Of a DNA stretch of 64,000 bases, positions 35,867-43,012 are shown in pieces. How positions within the stretch are numbered: the first letter of the stretch is position 1; each line of letters opens with the position of its first letter. The notes below the pieces were generated by a model that did no database searches, was not told the DNA's origin, and saw only the letters and a list, made by a program, of their open reading frames with translations. This DNA is from Gemmatimonadaceae bacterium (lineage in GTDB: Bacteria; Gemmatimonadota; Gemmatimonadetes; Gemmatimonadales; Gemmatimonadaceae). The translations under genes and the position numbers were made by a program. The stretch is taken from contig DASXKV010000051.1 of NCBI GenBank assembly GCA_036496605.1, forward strand, positions 115,804 to 179,803, written 5' to 3'.

Positions 35867-36280
35867 TTAGGGCAAGGGCACGTAACAGGCGGGCTCGCCG
35901 TCGCCAGCCGTGGTGATGATCGGGCTGGTCGTGTTCACGCCGATACCGCAGGTCGCACCAGAAAGCTGACTGTGCGTAACCTGTGCCGACCAATAGCCGG
36001 GGCCTGGGATGACGCCGGGCATACCGACACCTGAGCTGCTCTTCCAGGTATTACGCGCGGTCAGGTTCGTCGCGGTCGTGTAGTACGTCGAATCGGAGAA
36101 GAACGCTTCCTCAGCGGTGACGAGGTTGCGAAGGTCCGACTTCATGGCCGTGACGTACGCCTTGTTCTTGGTGTTCGCGAACTTCGGAATCGCGATCGCC
36201 GCCAAGATGCCGATGATCACGACTACGATCAGCAGCTCGATCAGCGTGAAGCCCTTTCGGGCAGTACGGGAGTTGAACAT
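35867..36280 (-). CDS. pilA: type IV major pilin
   Basis: 137 aa. The leader ends TARKG and is followed by the classical FTLIELLIVVVIIGILAAIA helix with Glu5. The globular part has AEEAFFSDSTYYTTATNL and a C-terminal disulphide pair (ATCGIGV and EPACYV), as in PilA/PilE. ATG 36280 has AGGA upstream; a TTG two codons earlier is less likely. It is convergent to the minor-pilin cassettes and has its own long leader and terminator, so it is separately and probably strongly expressed. The TAA stop lies inside a CGTTAGG word at 35865. Confidence 0.92.
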   Translation of the reverse strand: MFNSRTARKGFTLIELLIVVVIIGILAAIAIPKFANTKNKAYVTAMKSDLRNLVTAEEAFFSDSTYYTTATNLTARNTWKSSSGVGMPGVIPGPGYWSAQVTHSQLSGATCGIGVNTTSPIITTAGDGEPACYVPLP

Positions 36281-36610
36281 GAGCAAGTCCTGAAGAGGTA
36301 GGGCTGCAGAGGAGGAGAGACAAACCCGCGACTGTAAGCGGGCTCTGGTCCTCCCATACGCAACAGCAGTACCGATATCCGTACGTGCTTGCTACAGAAA
36401 GAGATGTGTCGCTCTACGCGTTCGAGCATTCGAACGTTCCCGTGCAACCTGCAACGGAATCCTCGAAAATTGCCCGAGTCGCGCATTGCGAGAGTTGTAA
36501 CGCAGTTTGCAAACTCTAATCGCCGAGCGTGGGAGCCGATCGGTAGGGCCTGGACTAGCGTGGGACCTGCGCGCTCTGCATAATCCCCCGTCGCAATCGC
36601 CGAGGCTTAC
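36281..36610 (-). promoter_or_regulatory. pilA upstream region: structured leader and palindrome
   Basis: No gene. In the pilA orientation it holds a palindrome CGTTCGA-N4-TCGAACG (36419-36436) that could be an operator. It also holds a hairpin CCCGC/GCGGG (36325-36342), extended by GGAGGA/TCCTCC arms, between it and pilA. The PilA ribosome site (AGGA) is at about 36290. I could not find a clear sigma-54 site (TGGCAC-N5-TTGC), although pilA promoters are often of that type. Confidence 0.45.
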
Positions 36611-37084
36611 ATGCCGTCCTGCCGCTCGCTCCCATCCCTCGCGGTCCTCGTTCTGCTTGCCGCCTGCGGTCCGGTCCGGCCGCGCCTTGCGGCGGTCGCT
36701 CCCTCGCCAGAGATCATCCTCGACTTTGCGACCGCGCCCGCCATCGCACGCGACCAGCTTGTCACAGCCTTTGCCGAGCATGGCTTGCCGGTCGCGACGT
36801 CGCAGCCCGGCGTCGTAGAGTTTTATGGGCCACGAGAAAAGGGAATCCTCGGCTACTACGACGTATTCGCGCGCGCCGTGATCGTCCCCGCCAAGGGCGG
36901 CACCCACGTCACGCTCTTCGGCGAAGAGACGCATTATCCCAACGCGAGCGCTCGCGAAGGAACGCCGGTCCGCATCGGTCCATCCTCACGCGGCCGTGCC
37001 CTCGCCGTCTGGACGAATCTCCAGGCCGTGGCCGCGGCGATGAAAGGCAACGCCGCGGTGTCCTCTCACGTGAATTCCCAGTAA
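36611..37084 (+). CDS. hypothetical lipoprotein (157 aa)
   Basis: Signal peptide and lipobox LVLLAACG near residue 19, so lipidated. The mature part reads LDFATAPAIARDQLVTAFAE, then GVVEFYGPREKGILGYYDVF and VTLFGEETHYPN, an alternating alpha/beta pattern of a small periplasmic domain. No known family recognised. Convergent with the MoxR gene, 27 bp apart. Confidence 0.72.
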   Translation: MPSCRSLPSLAVLVLLAACGPVRPRLAAVAPSPEIILDFATAPAIARDQLVTAFAEHGLPVATSQPGVVEFYGPREKGILGYYDVFARAVIVPAKGGTHVTLFGEETHYPNASAREGTPVRIGPSSRGRALAVWTNLQAVAAAMKGNAAVSSHVNSQ

Positions 37085-37111
37085 CTCCCGCCTATCGATG
37101 ATCTTGAGCCG

Positions 37112-38116
37112 TTAGGCTCTCACGGGAAGGCTGATCAACTTTTCCGGCGTAACGCCTTCGGCCTCGGCCTGGAAGTTCACGACGACGCGATGGCCCAGCA
37201 CCGGGACGGCCATCGCGTTCACGTCCTCGAGATCGGGCACGGCGCGCCCGTCCATGGCCGCGCGCGCCTTCGCGCCGAGGATGAGATATTGTGACGCGCG
37301 GGGACCGGCGCCCCAGCTCACGTACTTCTTCACCATCGACGTCGCTTCATCCGCGTTAGGCCGCGTCGACCGTGCTAACCGGACGGCATAGCTCACCACC
37401 GTCGGCGGCGCCGGCAACCGTCTGACGAGGTGTTGAAGCGCCAACAGCTCCGGCGCCGACAGCACCGGCCGGATATCGACGTCGATATCACTTGTTGTGG
37501 CCGCGACGATGCGCTCCTCTTCATCCTTCGTCGGGTAGCCGACCGTGAGCTGCATCATGAATCGATCGAGCTGCGCTTCGGGCAGGGGATAGGTGCCTTC
37601 CTGTTCGATCGGATTCTGCGTGGCGAGCACGAAAAACGGCTCGGGCAGCTTATGCGTGTGTCCCGCGGCCGTCACGGCGTGCTCCTGCATTGCCTGGAGC
37701 AATGCCGCTTGTGTTTTCGGGGGCGCGCGGTTGATCTCGTCGGCCAAGACGACGTTCGCGAAGATCGGCCCTCTCGCGAACTTGAAGATGCGTCGGCCGG
37801 TCGAATGATCTTCTTCGAGCAGCTCCGTTCCCGTGATGTCGCTCGGCATCAGATCGGGCGTGAACTGCACGCGGGAGAAGCTCAGATCCAACGCTTGCGC
37901 GACGGTCTGCACGAGCAGCGTCTTTGCCAGGCCCGGAACACCGACGAGGAGCGCGTGTCCACCGGCGAGCAGCGCCGCGACAAGGTCGTCCACGATCTTG
38001 TGTTGGCCGATGATGCGCCGTCCAATTTGCTCGACCAGCGCTCGCCGAGCGCGCGCGAGCTGACCGAGTAGCTCGAGATCGCGCGAGTCGTCGGCCGGTT
38101 TCGTCTGCGTCGCCAC
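37112..38116 (-). CDS. MoxR-type AAA+ ATPase
   Basis: 334 aa from GTG 38116, with a GGAG about 11 nt upstream; the frame runs back to 38290 without similarity. Walker [12 protein letters not shown] near residue 62, Walker [19 protein letters not shown] near 125 and sensor [20 protein letters not shown] near 165 are those of MoxR chaperones that mature metalloenzymes or large complexes. The usual partners (DUF58 and von Willebrand proteins) are absent next to it, so its client is unknown. Its TAA stop is within a CGTTAGG word at 37110. Confidence 0.88.
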   Translation of the reverse strand: MATQTKPADDSRDLELLGQLARARRALVEQIGRRIIGQHKIVDDLVAALLAGGHALLVGVPGLAKTLLVQTVAQALDLSFSRVQFTPDLMPSDITGTELLEEDHSTGRRIFKFARGPIFANVVLADEINRAPPKTQAALLQAMQEHAVTAAGHTHKLPEPFFVLATQNPIEQEGTYPLPEAQLDRFMMQLTVGYPTKDEEERIVAATTSDIDVDIRPVLSAPELLALQHLVRRLPAPPTVVSYAVRLARSTRPNADEATSMVKKYVSWGAGPRASQYLILGAKARAAMDGRAVPDLEDVNAMAVPVLGHRVVVNFQAEAEGVTPEKLISLPVRA

Positions 38117-38292
38117 GCCCCGTCCGCTCCGTTGATAACGCGTTGAAGCTAACGCGCGCCGGCGGGCGGTGGTAAGAGTGGAGATGATGCTAACCGATTG
38201 CAAACGCATCGTTCCCGCCGCTCCGGGTTCGAGACCAGGCTTGGCATCAATGCTGCACCCGACGCCACGGATCAGAATCCTGGCAGCCACTC

Positions 38293-38652
38293 ATGCGCGC
38301 CACAAATGACGACGGCCGACCCGTAAACATTTTGCATCGGCTCACGTTCACGCGCGGAAGCGAAGCATTGGATTTCGTGCGCACGCTTCGGGAGTTGAGC
38401 GCGGCAGATCTCCGAAGCGATCTCGTTGGGATCGGTCCCGTGCAGGTGTACGGCGCGAGGATCGTCGCGCCGGACGTGCCTGCGGAGCTCTACGCGAGCT
38501 TCGGTGCGCTGACACTCGCGCACGTGCTGGGTATGGACGGCGCCGTCACCGCGCGCAGCGCACCGCTGCCATTCGCTCCGGAGTTGCCCGCCGACATGGC
38601 ACTCCTCTTCGCCGCGTCGATGCCTGACGAGACCGTCGCGCGCCGCGTTTAG
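38293..38652 (+). CDS. hypothetical protein (119 aa)
   Basis: Starts MRATNDDGRPVNILHRLTFT. No signal peptide, no known domain; mixed alpha/beta composition with a C-terminal hydrophobic stretch. A hairpin terminator 18 bp downstream supports a real transcript. It begins in the promoter region of the divergent MoxR gene. Function unknown. Confidence 0.55.
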   Translation: MRATNDDGRPVNILHRLTFTRGSEALDFVRTLRELSAADLRSDLVGIGPVQVYGARIVAPDVPAELYASFGALTLAHVLGMDGAVTARSAPLPFAPELPADMALLFAASMPDETVARRV

Positions 38653-38669
38653 CCTGCCATGAACGACAA

Positions 38670-38693
38670 AGCCCGGCGCATTTCTGCCGGGCT
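38670..38693 (+). terminator. hairpin terminator
   Basis: AGCCCGGC and GCCGGGCT with a GCATTTCT loop, followed by CACCATTTC on the plus strand. It lies between the 119-aa gene and the convergent BsuPI lipoprotein gene and may serve both. Confidence 0.65.
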
Positions 38694-38725
38694 CACCATT
38701 TCACACGGTCGCAGCCGTTAGGCGA

Positions 38726-39238
38726 TCACGGGATGAGGAAATCCGCGCGCTGTTGAACGGGGAAGTTCGTGCTGTTGAGCGTCGCGATGACCGTATACTT
38801 TCCGTGCTGCGACGGGTGGGACCACTGTTCGCTCACGCGCATCGACTCGCCGCTGCTCAGCAGCTTGTTCTGGACCGCCTGCGTGAACAGGCGTGTGGAG
38901 CTCCAGCGCCAGATTTCGCGTCCGATGGAATCGACGACGACGAATTCGTGGGTCTGACCGTTGGGGAATGACAGCTCCACGTGTTTCTTCGTCTCATTCG
39001 TCACGCGCAGCGCGAAGCGGATGCCGTCACGCTCCGGCTTGACGTCGAGATTCGATGCGAGCGGCGCGCCGTCGTTATGTGCGTGCGGCGTGCCCTGCTG
39101 AACGACTGGTGCCGCGGTCGCGAGGCTCGCGGTAGACGCCGCCTCCGAATGCGTGCGAGGACCACAAGCAAAGGCAAGCGCGCCGGCGCACAGGAGCGCG
39201 ATGGCGACGCGGGACGGCGAAAGCGATGTGGAGGACAT
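38726..39238 (-). CDS. lipoprotein with BsuPI-like domain
   Basis: 170 aa from ATG 39238. Lipobox ALAFACG near residue 25. The domain IRFALRVTNETKKHVELSF, GQTHEFVVVDSIGREIWRWS and GKYTVIATLNS matches the BsuPI beta-sandwich, named after an intracellular proteinase inhibitor but common in exported proteins. Whether it inhibits proteases here is unknown. It stands alone between convergent and divergent neighbours. Confidence 0.8.
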   Translation of the reverse strand: MSSTSLSPSRVAIALLCAGALAFACGPRTHSEAASTASLATAAPVVQQGTPHAHNDGAPLASNLDVKPERDGIRFALRVTNETKKHVELSFPNGQTHEFVVVDSIGREIWRWSSTRLFTQAVQNKLLSSGESMRVSEQWSHPSQHGKYTVIATLNSTNFPVQQRADFLIP

Positions 39239-39497
39239 GAACCCCAAACGAAAACCAGCGTTGAGCGGAGTCGGCCGGAGCCGGCGAGTTTGGCCGAAGC
39301 GATCCGCTCACAGATCGAAGCGGGGCGCAACTTACCAAGCCGGTGACGAACGGTCAACATTAGTAGTAACACTAGAAGTCGCGATGTGAAAATGACTTGG
39401 ATCACCATTTTCGCTTTCGGCGCATCCTCCCGTTTTGGCCGATGGATCGCTTGCGAAAAATTTCACAAGCTCCTAGCTTTCGCGCCGAAATGAGCCA

Positions 39498-39785
39498 ATG
39501 ACCCCGGGGCGGAGCATGAACGACCCAGGTCCCACCGGCAGCCGGCCGAGTATCCGAAACGCGTCGAAGCCGCCATCCGGAGCGGAGTTCGCCGGAGTCG
39601 GGCTGCAATTCGCGCTGACCATCGTTGTTTTCGTGTTCCTGGGGATTTGGCTCGACAAGCGGCTCCATAGCTCGCCCTGGTTCGTTTTGATTTGCGTCTT
39701 CGTCGGTGCGGCCGCCGGTTTCTACTCCATCTATAGAAAGCTCATGGGATCGGCCAAGCGCGACCTCGGCGGAGGATCACGATGA
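39498..39785 (+). CDS. AtpZ/AtpI-like subunit of F-type ATP synthase
   Basis: 95 aa with two transmembrane helices (LQFALTIVVFVFLGIWLDKR and VLICVFVGAAAGFYSIY), the AtpZ/AtpI-Z pattern with the GIWLDKR loop. Such proteins head ATP synthase operons and may help c-ring assembly or magnesium handling. ATG 39498 is used; ATG 39516 (MNDPGPTG) is an alternative. Overlaps the next gene by 4 bp. Confidence 0.82.
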   Translation: MTPGRSMNDPGPTGSRPSIRNASKPPSGAEFAGVGLQFALTIVVFVFLGIWLDKRLHSSPWFVLICVFVGAAAGFYSIYRKLMGSAKRDLGGGSR

Positions 39786-40132
39786 CACATGCCGTCGCGC
39801 GCTATGCGTTCGCGATCGTGGCGACGATCGCGCTCGTCGCCTGGCTGTTGACGCTGGCGCTGACGGGTCCGGGCGCCGTATCGGCGATCGGTATCAGCGC
39901 CGGCGTCGCTGCCGTCGTCCAGATTGCCGCGTTCGCCGTTACCCGTTCGATGGTGACTCAAAACGCCGTCGCGGGCTGGGGCGCTGGTTCGCTCCTGCGC
40001 TTTCTGACGCTGGTCATCTACGGTTTGCTGGCCGTGAAGGTCATCGGCCTTGCTCCAGTTCCGGCCCTCATCAGCCTCGTGTTGTTCTTCTTCCTCTCGA
40101 CGCTTCTCGAGCCGCTCTTTCTGCGACGATGA
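39782..40132 (+). CDS. atpI: AtpI-like membrane protein
   Basis: 116 aa with four hydrophobic helices, the usual size of ATP synthase protein I, an assembly factor for the c ring. Sequence conservation in this family is weak; the call rests on size, topology and position between the AtpZ-like gene and atpB. Joined to both neighbours by ATGA overlaps (39782 and 40129), so translation of the whole set is coupled. Confidence 0.7.
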   Translation: MTHAVARYAFAIVATIALVAWLLTLALTGPGAVSAIGISAGVAAVVQIAAFAVTRSMVTQNAVAGWGAGSLLRFLTLVIYGLLAVKVIGLAPVPALISLVLFFFLSTLLEPLFLRR

Positions 40133-41073
40133 AATACCGGTCGCTCGTTTTGGCGCTCATCACGGCGTTCGCCGTTGCGCTCCCCTCTGCCTCCGCGCAG
40201 GAGCCGGCGGCGCCGCTGCAGAAGACGATCGGTCCGGCTGCCATCATCATGCCCCACATCACGGACTCGAAGAAGATCGAGCTTCCGTGTGTGAAGAGCT
40301 TCGCCGAGTGGGGTTGCGAGTTCACGCTGCCGACATGGAATGTAAGGATTGGCAAATGGACCATCGATTTTGGTCCGACGAAGCACGTCGTTTGGCTTTT
40401 GATCGCGGCGATCTGCGTCGCACTCGTAGTGGGCTTCGCGGCACGCGCGCATGTGCGGAGCACCCAGCGTATCGGTCGGCCGCGCGGCTTTGCCGCCGGG
40501 CTCGAGGCCGTGATGCTCTATCTGCGCAAGGACGTGTTCTTGCCGGTGCTGGGCGGCCACGGTGGCGAGCGCTACATCCCATTCGTCTTGTCGCTCTTTT
40601 TCTTCATTCTGTTCTGTAACCTCTTCGGCCTCGTACCCTATGGGTCAACGCCCACCGGCAACATCTCGGTGACGGCGACGCTCGCGATCATCACGTTCAT
40701 CGTGGTCGAGATCGCGGGCATGAAAGCGCTCGGCCGCGACTACATCTCGACCATTCTCTACTGGCCGCACGACATGCCGATCTACCTACGGCTGCCGCTG
40801 TCGGTGATCATGACGCCGGTTGAAATCATCGGGAAGTTCACGAAGCCGTTCGCGCTGACGATTCGACTCTTCGCGAACATGATCGCGGGCCACGTCATCA
40901 TTCTCGCGCTGATCGGTCTGATCTTCCTATTCGGCTGGTTCATCGCCATTGCGGCGGTGCCGATGGCGCTGTTCATCATGTTCCTCGAGATCCTGGTGGC
41001 GTTCATCCAGGCGTTCGTTTTCTCATTGCTCGCAGCAGTTTTCATCGGGCAGATAAGGGCAGCACACCATTAG
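40129..41073 (+). CDS. atpB: ATP synthase F0 subunit a
   Basis: 314 aa. The essential arginine helix is intact (TIRLFANMIAGHVIILAL), with GLVPYGSTPTGNISVTATL and the final EILVAFIQAFVFSLLAAVF. Unusually, it starts with a cleavable signal peptide (ALPSASAQEPAAPL) and about 60 extra residues containing two Cys (LPCVKSFAEWGCEF) before helix 1, probably periplasmic. ATG 40129 is set by the ATGA overlap. Forms the proton path with the c ring. Confidence 0.95.
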   Translation: MKYRSLVLALITAFAVALPSASAQEPAAPLQKTIGPAAIIMPHITDSKKIELPCVKSFAEWGCEFTLPTWNVRIGKWTIDFGPTKHVVWLLIAAICVALVVGFAARAHVRSTQRIGRPRGFAAGLEAVMLYLRKDVFLPVLGGHGGERYIPFVLSLFFFILFCNLFGLVPYGSTPTGNISVTATLAIITFIVVEIAGMKALGRDYISTILYWPHDMPIYLRLPLSVIMTPVEIIGKFTKPFALTIRLFANMIAGHVIILALIGLIFLFGWFIAIAAVPMALFIMFLEILVAFIQAFVFSLLAAVFIGQIRAAHH

Positions 41074-41082
41074 GGTTGACGG

Positions 41083-41160
41083 TTACTGGTGATTAGTGGT
41101 TGGTGATTCTTTTTGCGGAAACGACCAACTACCGACCACCAATCACCAATCACCAATTAT
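41083..41160. repeat. T/G- and C/A-rich mirrored repeat, atpB-atpE spacer
   Basis: GGTGATTAGTGGTTGGTGATT is followed, after a short GCGGAAACG centre, by CCAACTACCGACCACCAATC and CACCAATCACCAATT. The two halves pair as a long imperfect hairpin. Same style as the elements at 42779 and 45703 but without their GC core. Confidence 0.75.
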
Positions 41161-41252
41161 CGGCCGCACATGCTCCACGCGGCCTGATGTAACTGGTCGA
41201 GCGACCAGCGATTCCCGTTGAGGCCCGGACCTCGTTGACGGGTAGCGCCTAA

Positions 41253-41579
<327 letters not shown>

Positions 41580-41584
41580 ACTCG

Positions 41585-41616
41585 CGCTGCCGGAGCCTCC
41601 GGGAGCTCCGGCAGCG
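41585..41616 (+). terminator. intra-operon hairpin after atpE
   Basis: CGCTGCCGGAGC and GCTCCGGCAGCG form a 12-bp perfect stem with an 8-base loop, 5 bp after the atpE stop. No T-run follows, so it is more likely a partial terminator or an mRNA-stabilising element, consistent with the need for many c subunits per enzyme. Confidence 0.6.
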
Positions 41617-41648
41617 ACTCAATACACGAAGACTTACCGAGCTTCACT

Positions 41649-42233
41649 ATGCGCACGCTGCTCTTATCGCTCGTCATCATGATTGGCAACGGTTCGATCC
41701 TGCTTGCGCAGGAGCCGGAGAAGAGTCCTCCGCTCGTCGAGCTCCGGGTCAACCTGATGTTCTGGACGCTGATCATCTTCGGCATCCTCTACTGGATCCT
41801 GCAGACGAAGGCGTTTCCAGCGATCTTCGGCGCGGTAGAGAAGCGAGAAAAGGCGCTCGAGGATGCGCTCTCGAGTGCCAAGCGCGACCGCGAAGAGGCG
41901 CAGAAGCTTCTCGAGGAGCGGCGCCGAGAAATCGAAGGGGCACGCGGCGATGCACAGAAGCTGATCGCCGACGGGCGCGCCGTCGCCGAGAAGATGCGGC
42001 ACGATCTGCTCGAGCAGACGCGCCAGGAGCAGCAGGCCGTCCTCGAACGCGCGAGGCGGGAGATCGAGAACGAGAAGGAGCGCGCCGTGGCGCAGCTGCG
42101 TCGCGAGGCAGTGAATCTGGCCATCGCCGGCGCGAGCAAGGTCATCGAGCAGAATCTCGACAACACCAAGAATCGCGAGCTCGTCGAGAGCTTTCTCGAA
42201 TCACTGCCGGCGATGTCGACGAGTGGCCGCTGA
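41649..42233 (+). CDS. atpF: ATP synthase F0 subunit b
   Basis: 194 aa. One transmembrane helix (LMFWTLIIFGILYWILQTKA) is followed by a long charged coiled coil (EKREKALEDALSSAKRDREE) to the C-terminus, the peripheral stalk. A short signal-like segment (SILLAQEPEKSP) precedes the helix, longer than in Escherichia coli subunit b. The stop shares one base with the atpH start (TGATG at 42231). Confidence 0.93.
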   Translation: MRTLLLSLVIMIGNGSILLAQEPEKSPPLVELRVNLMFWTLIIFGILYWILQTKAFPAIFGAVEKREKALEDALSSAKRDREEAQKLLEERRREIEGARGDAQKLIADGRAVAEKMRHDLLEQTRQEQQAVLERARREIENEKERAVAQLRREAVNLAIAGASKVIEQNLDNTKNRELVESFLESLPAMSTSGR

Positions 42234-42778
42234 TGCGTGAGATCACCATCGCGCGCAATTACGCCGAAACGCTCCTCGAGCTGGCACGTCGCGCTGGAGA
42301 TCTCCGCGGTTGGGGACAGGCGGTGAGCGACGTCGCCGAGGCGATGCAGACCGATCGCACGCTCCGACTCTTCCTCGAATCGCCGCGCGTCTCGGCGGCG
42401 GAGAAGAATCGCATTCTGGGTCGTGCGTTCGATGGACAGCTGGCGCCGCTCTTCGTGCGCTATCTACAGGCCCTCGTGAGCCACCGTCGTCAGATGCTCC
42501 TACCGGTGATTGCGCGAGAATATCACGATCTCGTCGACCAGGTCGAGGGCCGGCTGCACGCCAATGTCACCGTCGCACAGGAGCCCGGAGACCGCGAGCG
42601 CCGGTCGATCTCAAAGGAGCTGTCGCGGGCGTATGGCAAAGAAGTCGTCCCGCACTTCAGCGTGAATCCGGCGATCCTCGGGGGCGTCGTCGTGCGTGTC
42701 GGTGATACCGTACTCGACGGGTCCGTACGGCGTCGGTTGACATCGTTACGTTCGAGGATGCTAGCGCTGCGGATGTGA
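42233..42778 (+). CDS. atpH: ATP synthase F1 subunit delta
   Basis: 181 aa. Starts MREITIARNYAETLLELARR and has the family C-terminal signature ILGGVVVRVGDTVLDGSVRRRL. Links the stalk to the alpha3beta3 head. It is the last ATP synthase gene here: alpha, gamma, beta and epsilon, which usually follow, are missing, and a repeat element comes next. Confidence 0.93.
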   Translation: MREITIARNYAETLLELARRAGDLRGWGQAVSDVAEAMQTDRTLRLFLESPRVSAAEKNRILGRAFDGQLAPLFVRYLQALVSHRRQMLLPVIAREYHDLVDQVEGRLHANVTVAQEPGDRERRSISKELSRAYGKEVVPHFSVNPAILGGVVVRVGDTVLDGSVRRRLTSLRSRMLALRM

Positions 42779-42925
42779 ACCGCTGGTGGTTGGTTGTGGG
42801 TGATTGGTTGTTGGTTGGTGACGGGTCGTTGGTGATTCGGAGGGCCAGCAAGCCAAGCTCGCTGGCCTTTCCTATTCCGACCAACCACCACCCACCGACC
42901 ACCAACGACCAGCACCAGTCACCTC
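42779..42925. repeat. long inverted-repeat element, copy 1 (upstream of S9 peptidase)
   Basis: Left arm of T/G-rich words (GGTTGGTTGTGGGTGATTGG, GTTGGTTGGTGACGG), a core AGGGCCAGCAAGC-CAA-GCTCGCTGGCCTT (42841-42869), then a C/A-rich right arm (CCAACCACCACCCACCGACC, CCAGCACCAGTCACC). The arms are mutually complementary in an imperfect way. It shares 20 bases of core, AGCCAAGCTCGCTGGCCTTT, with the copy at 45703. It may terminate the atp transcript. Confidence 0.85.
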
Positions 42926-43012
42926 AACGGGTCGGTTCCGGAAAGCGTACTTGCACGGGGCAGTGCGCCGTCCGCACTCTCCCAATGCCACGCCCACACC
43001 GGAGTTCCCACG

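Noticed and set aside
34224..35993. 589-codon open frame on the minus strand
   Set aside because: Spans the cassette 2 PilX-like gene, the MOSC gene and a terminator in antisense; a product of high GC content rather than a gene.
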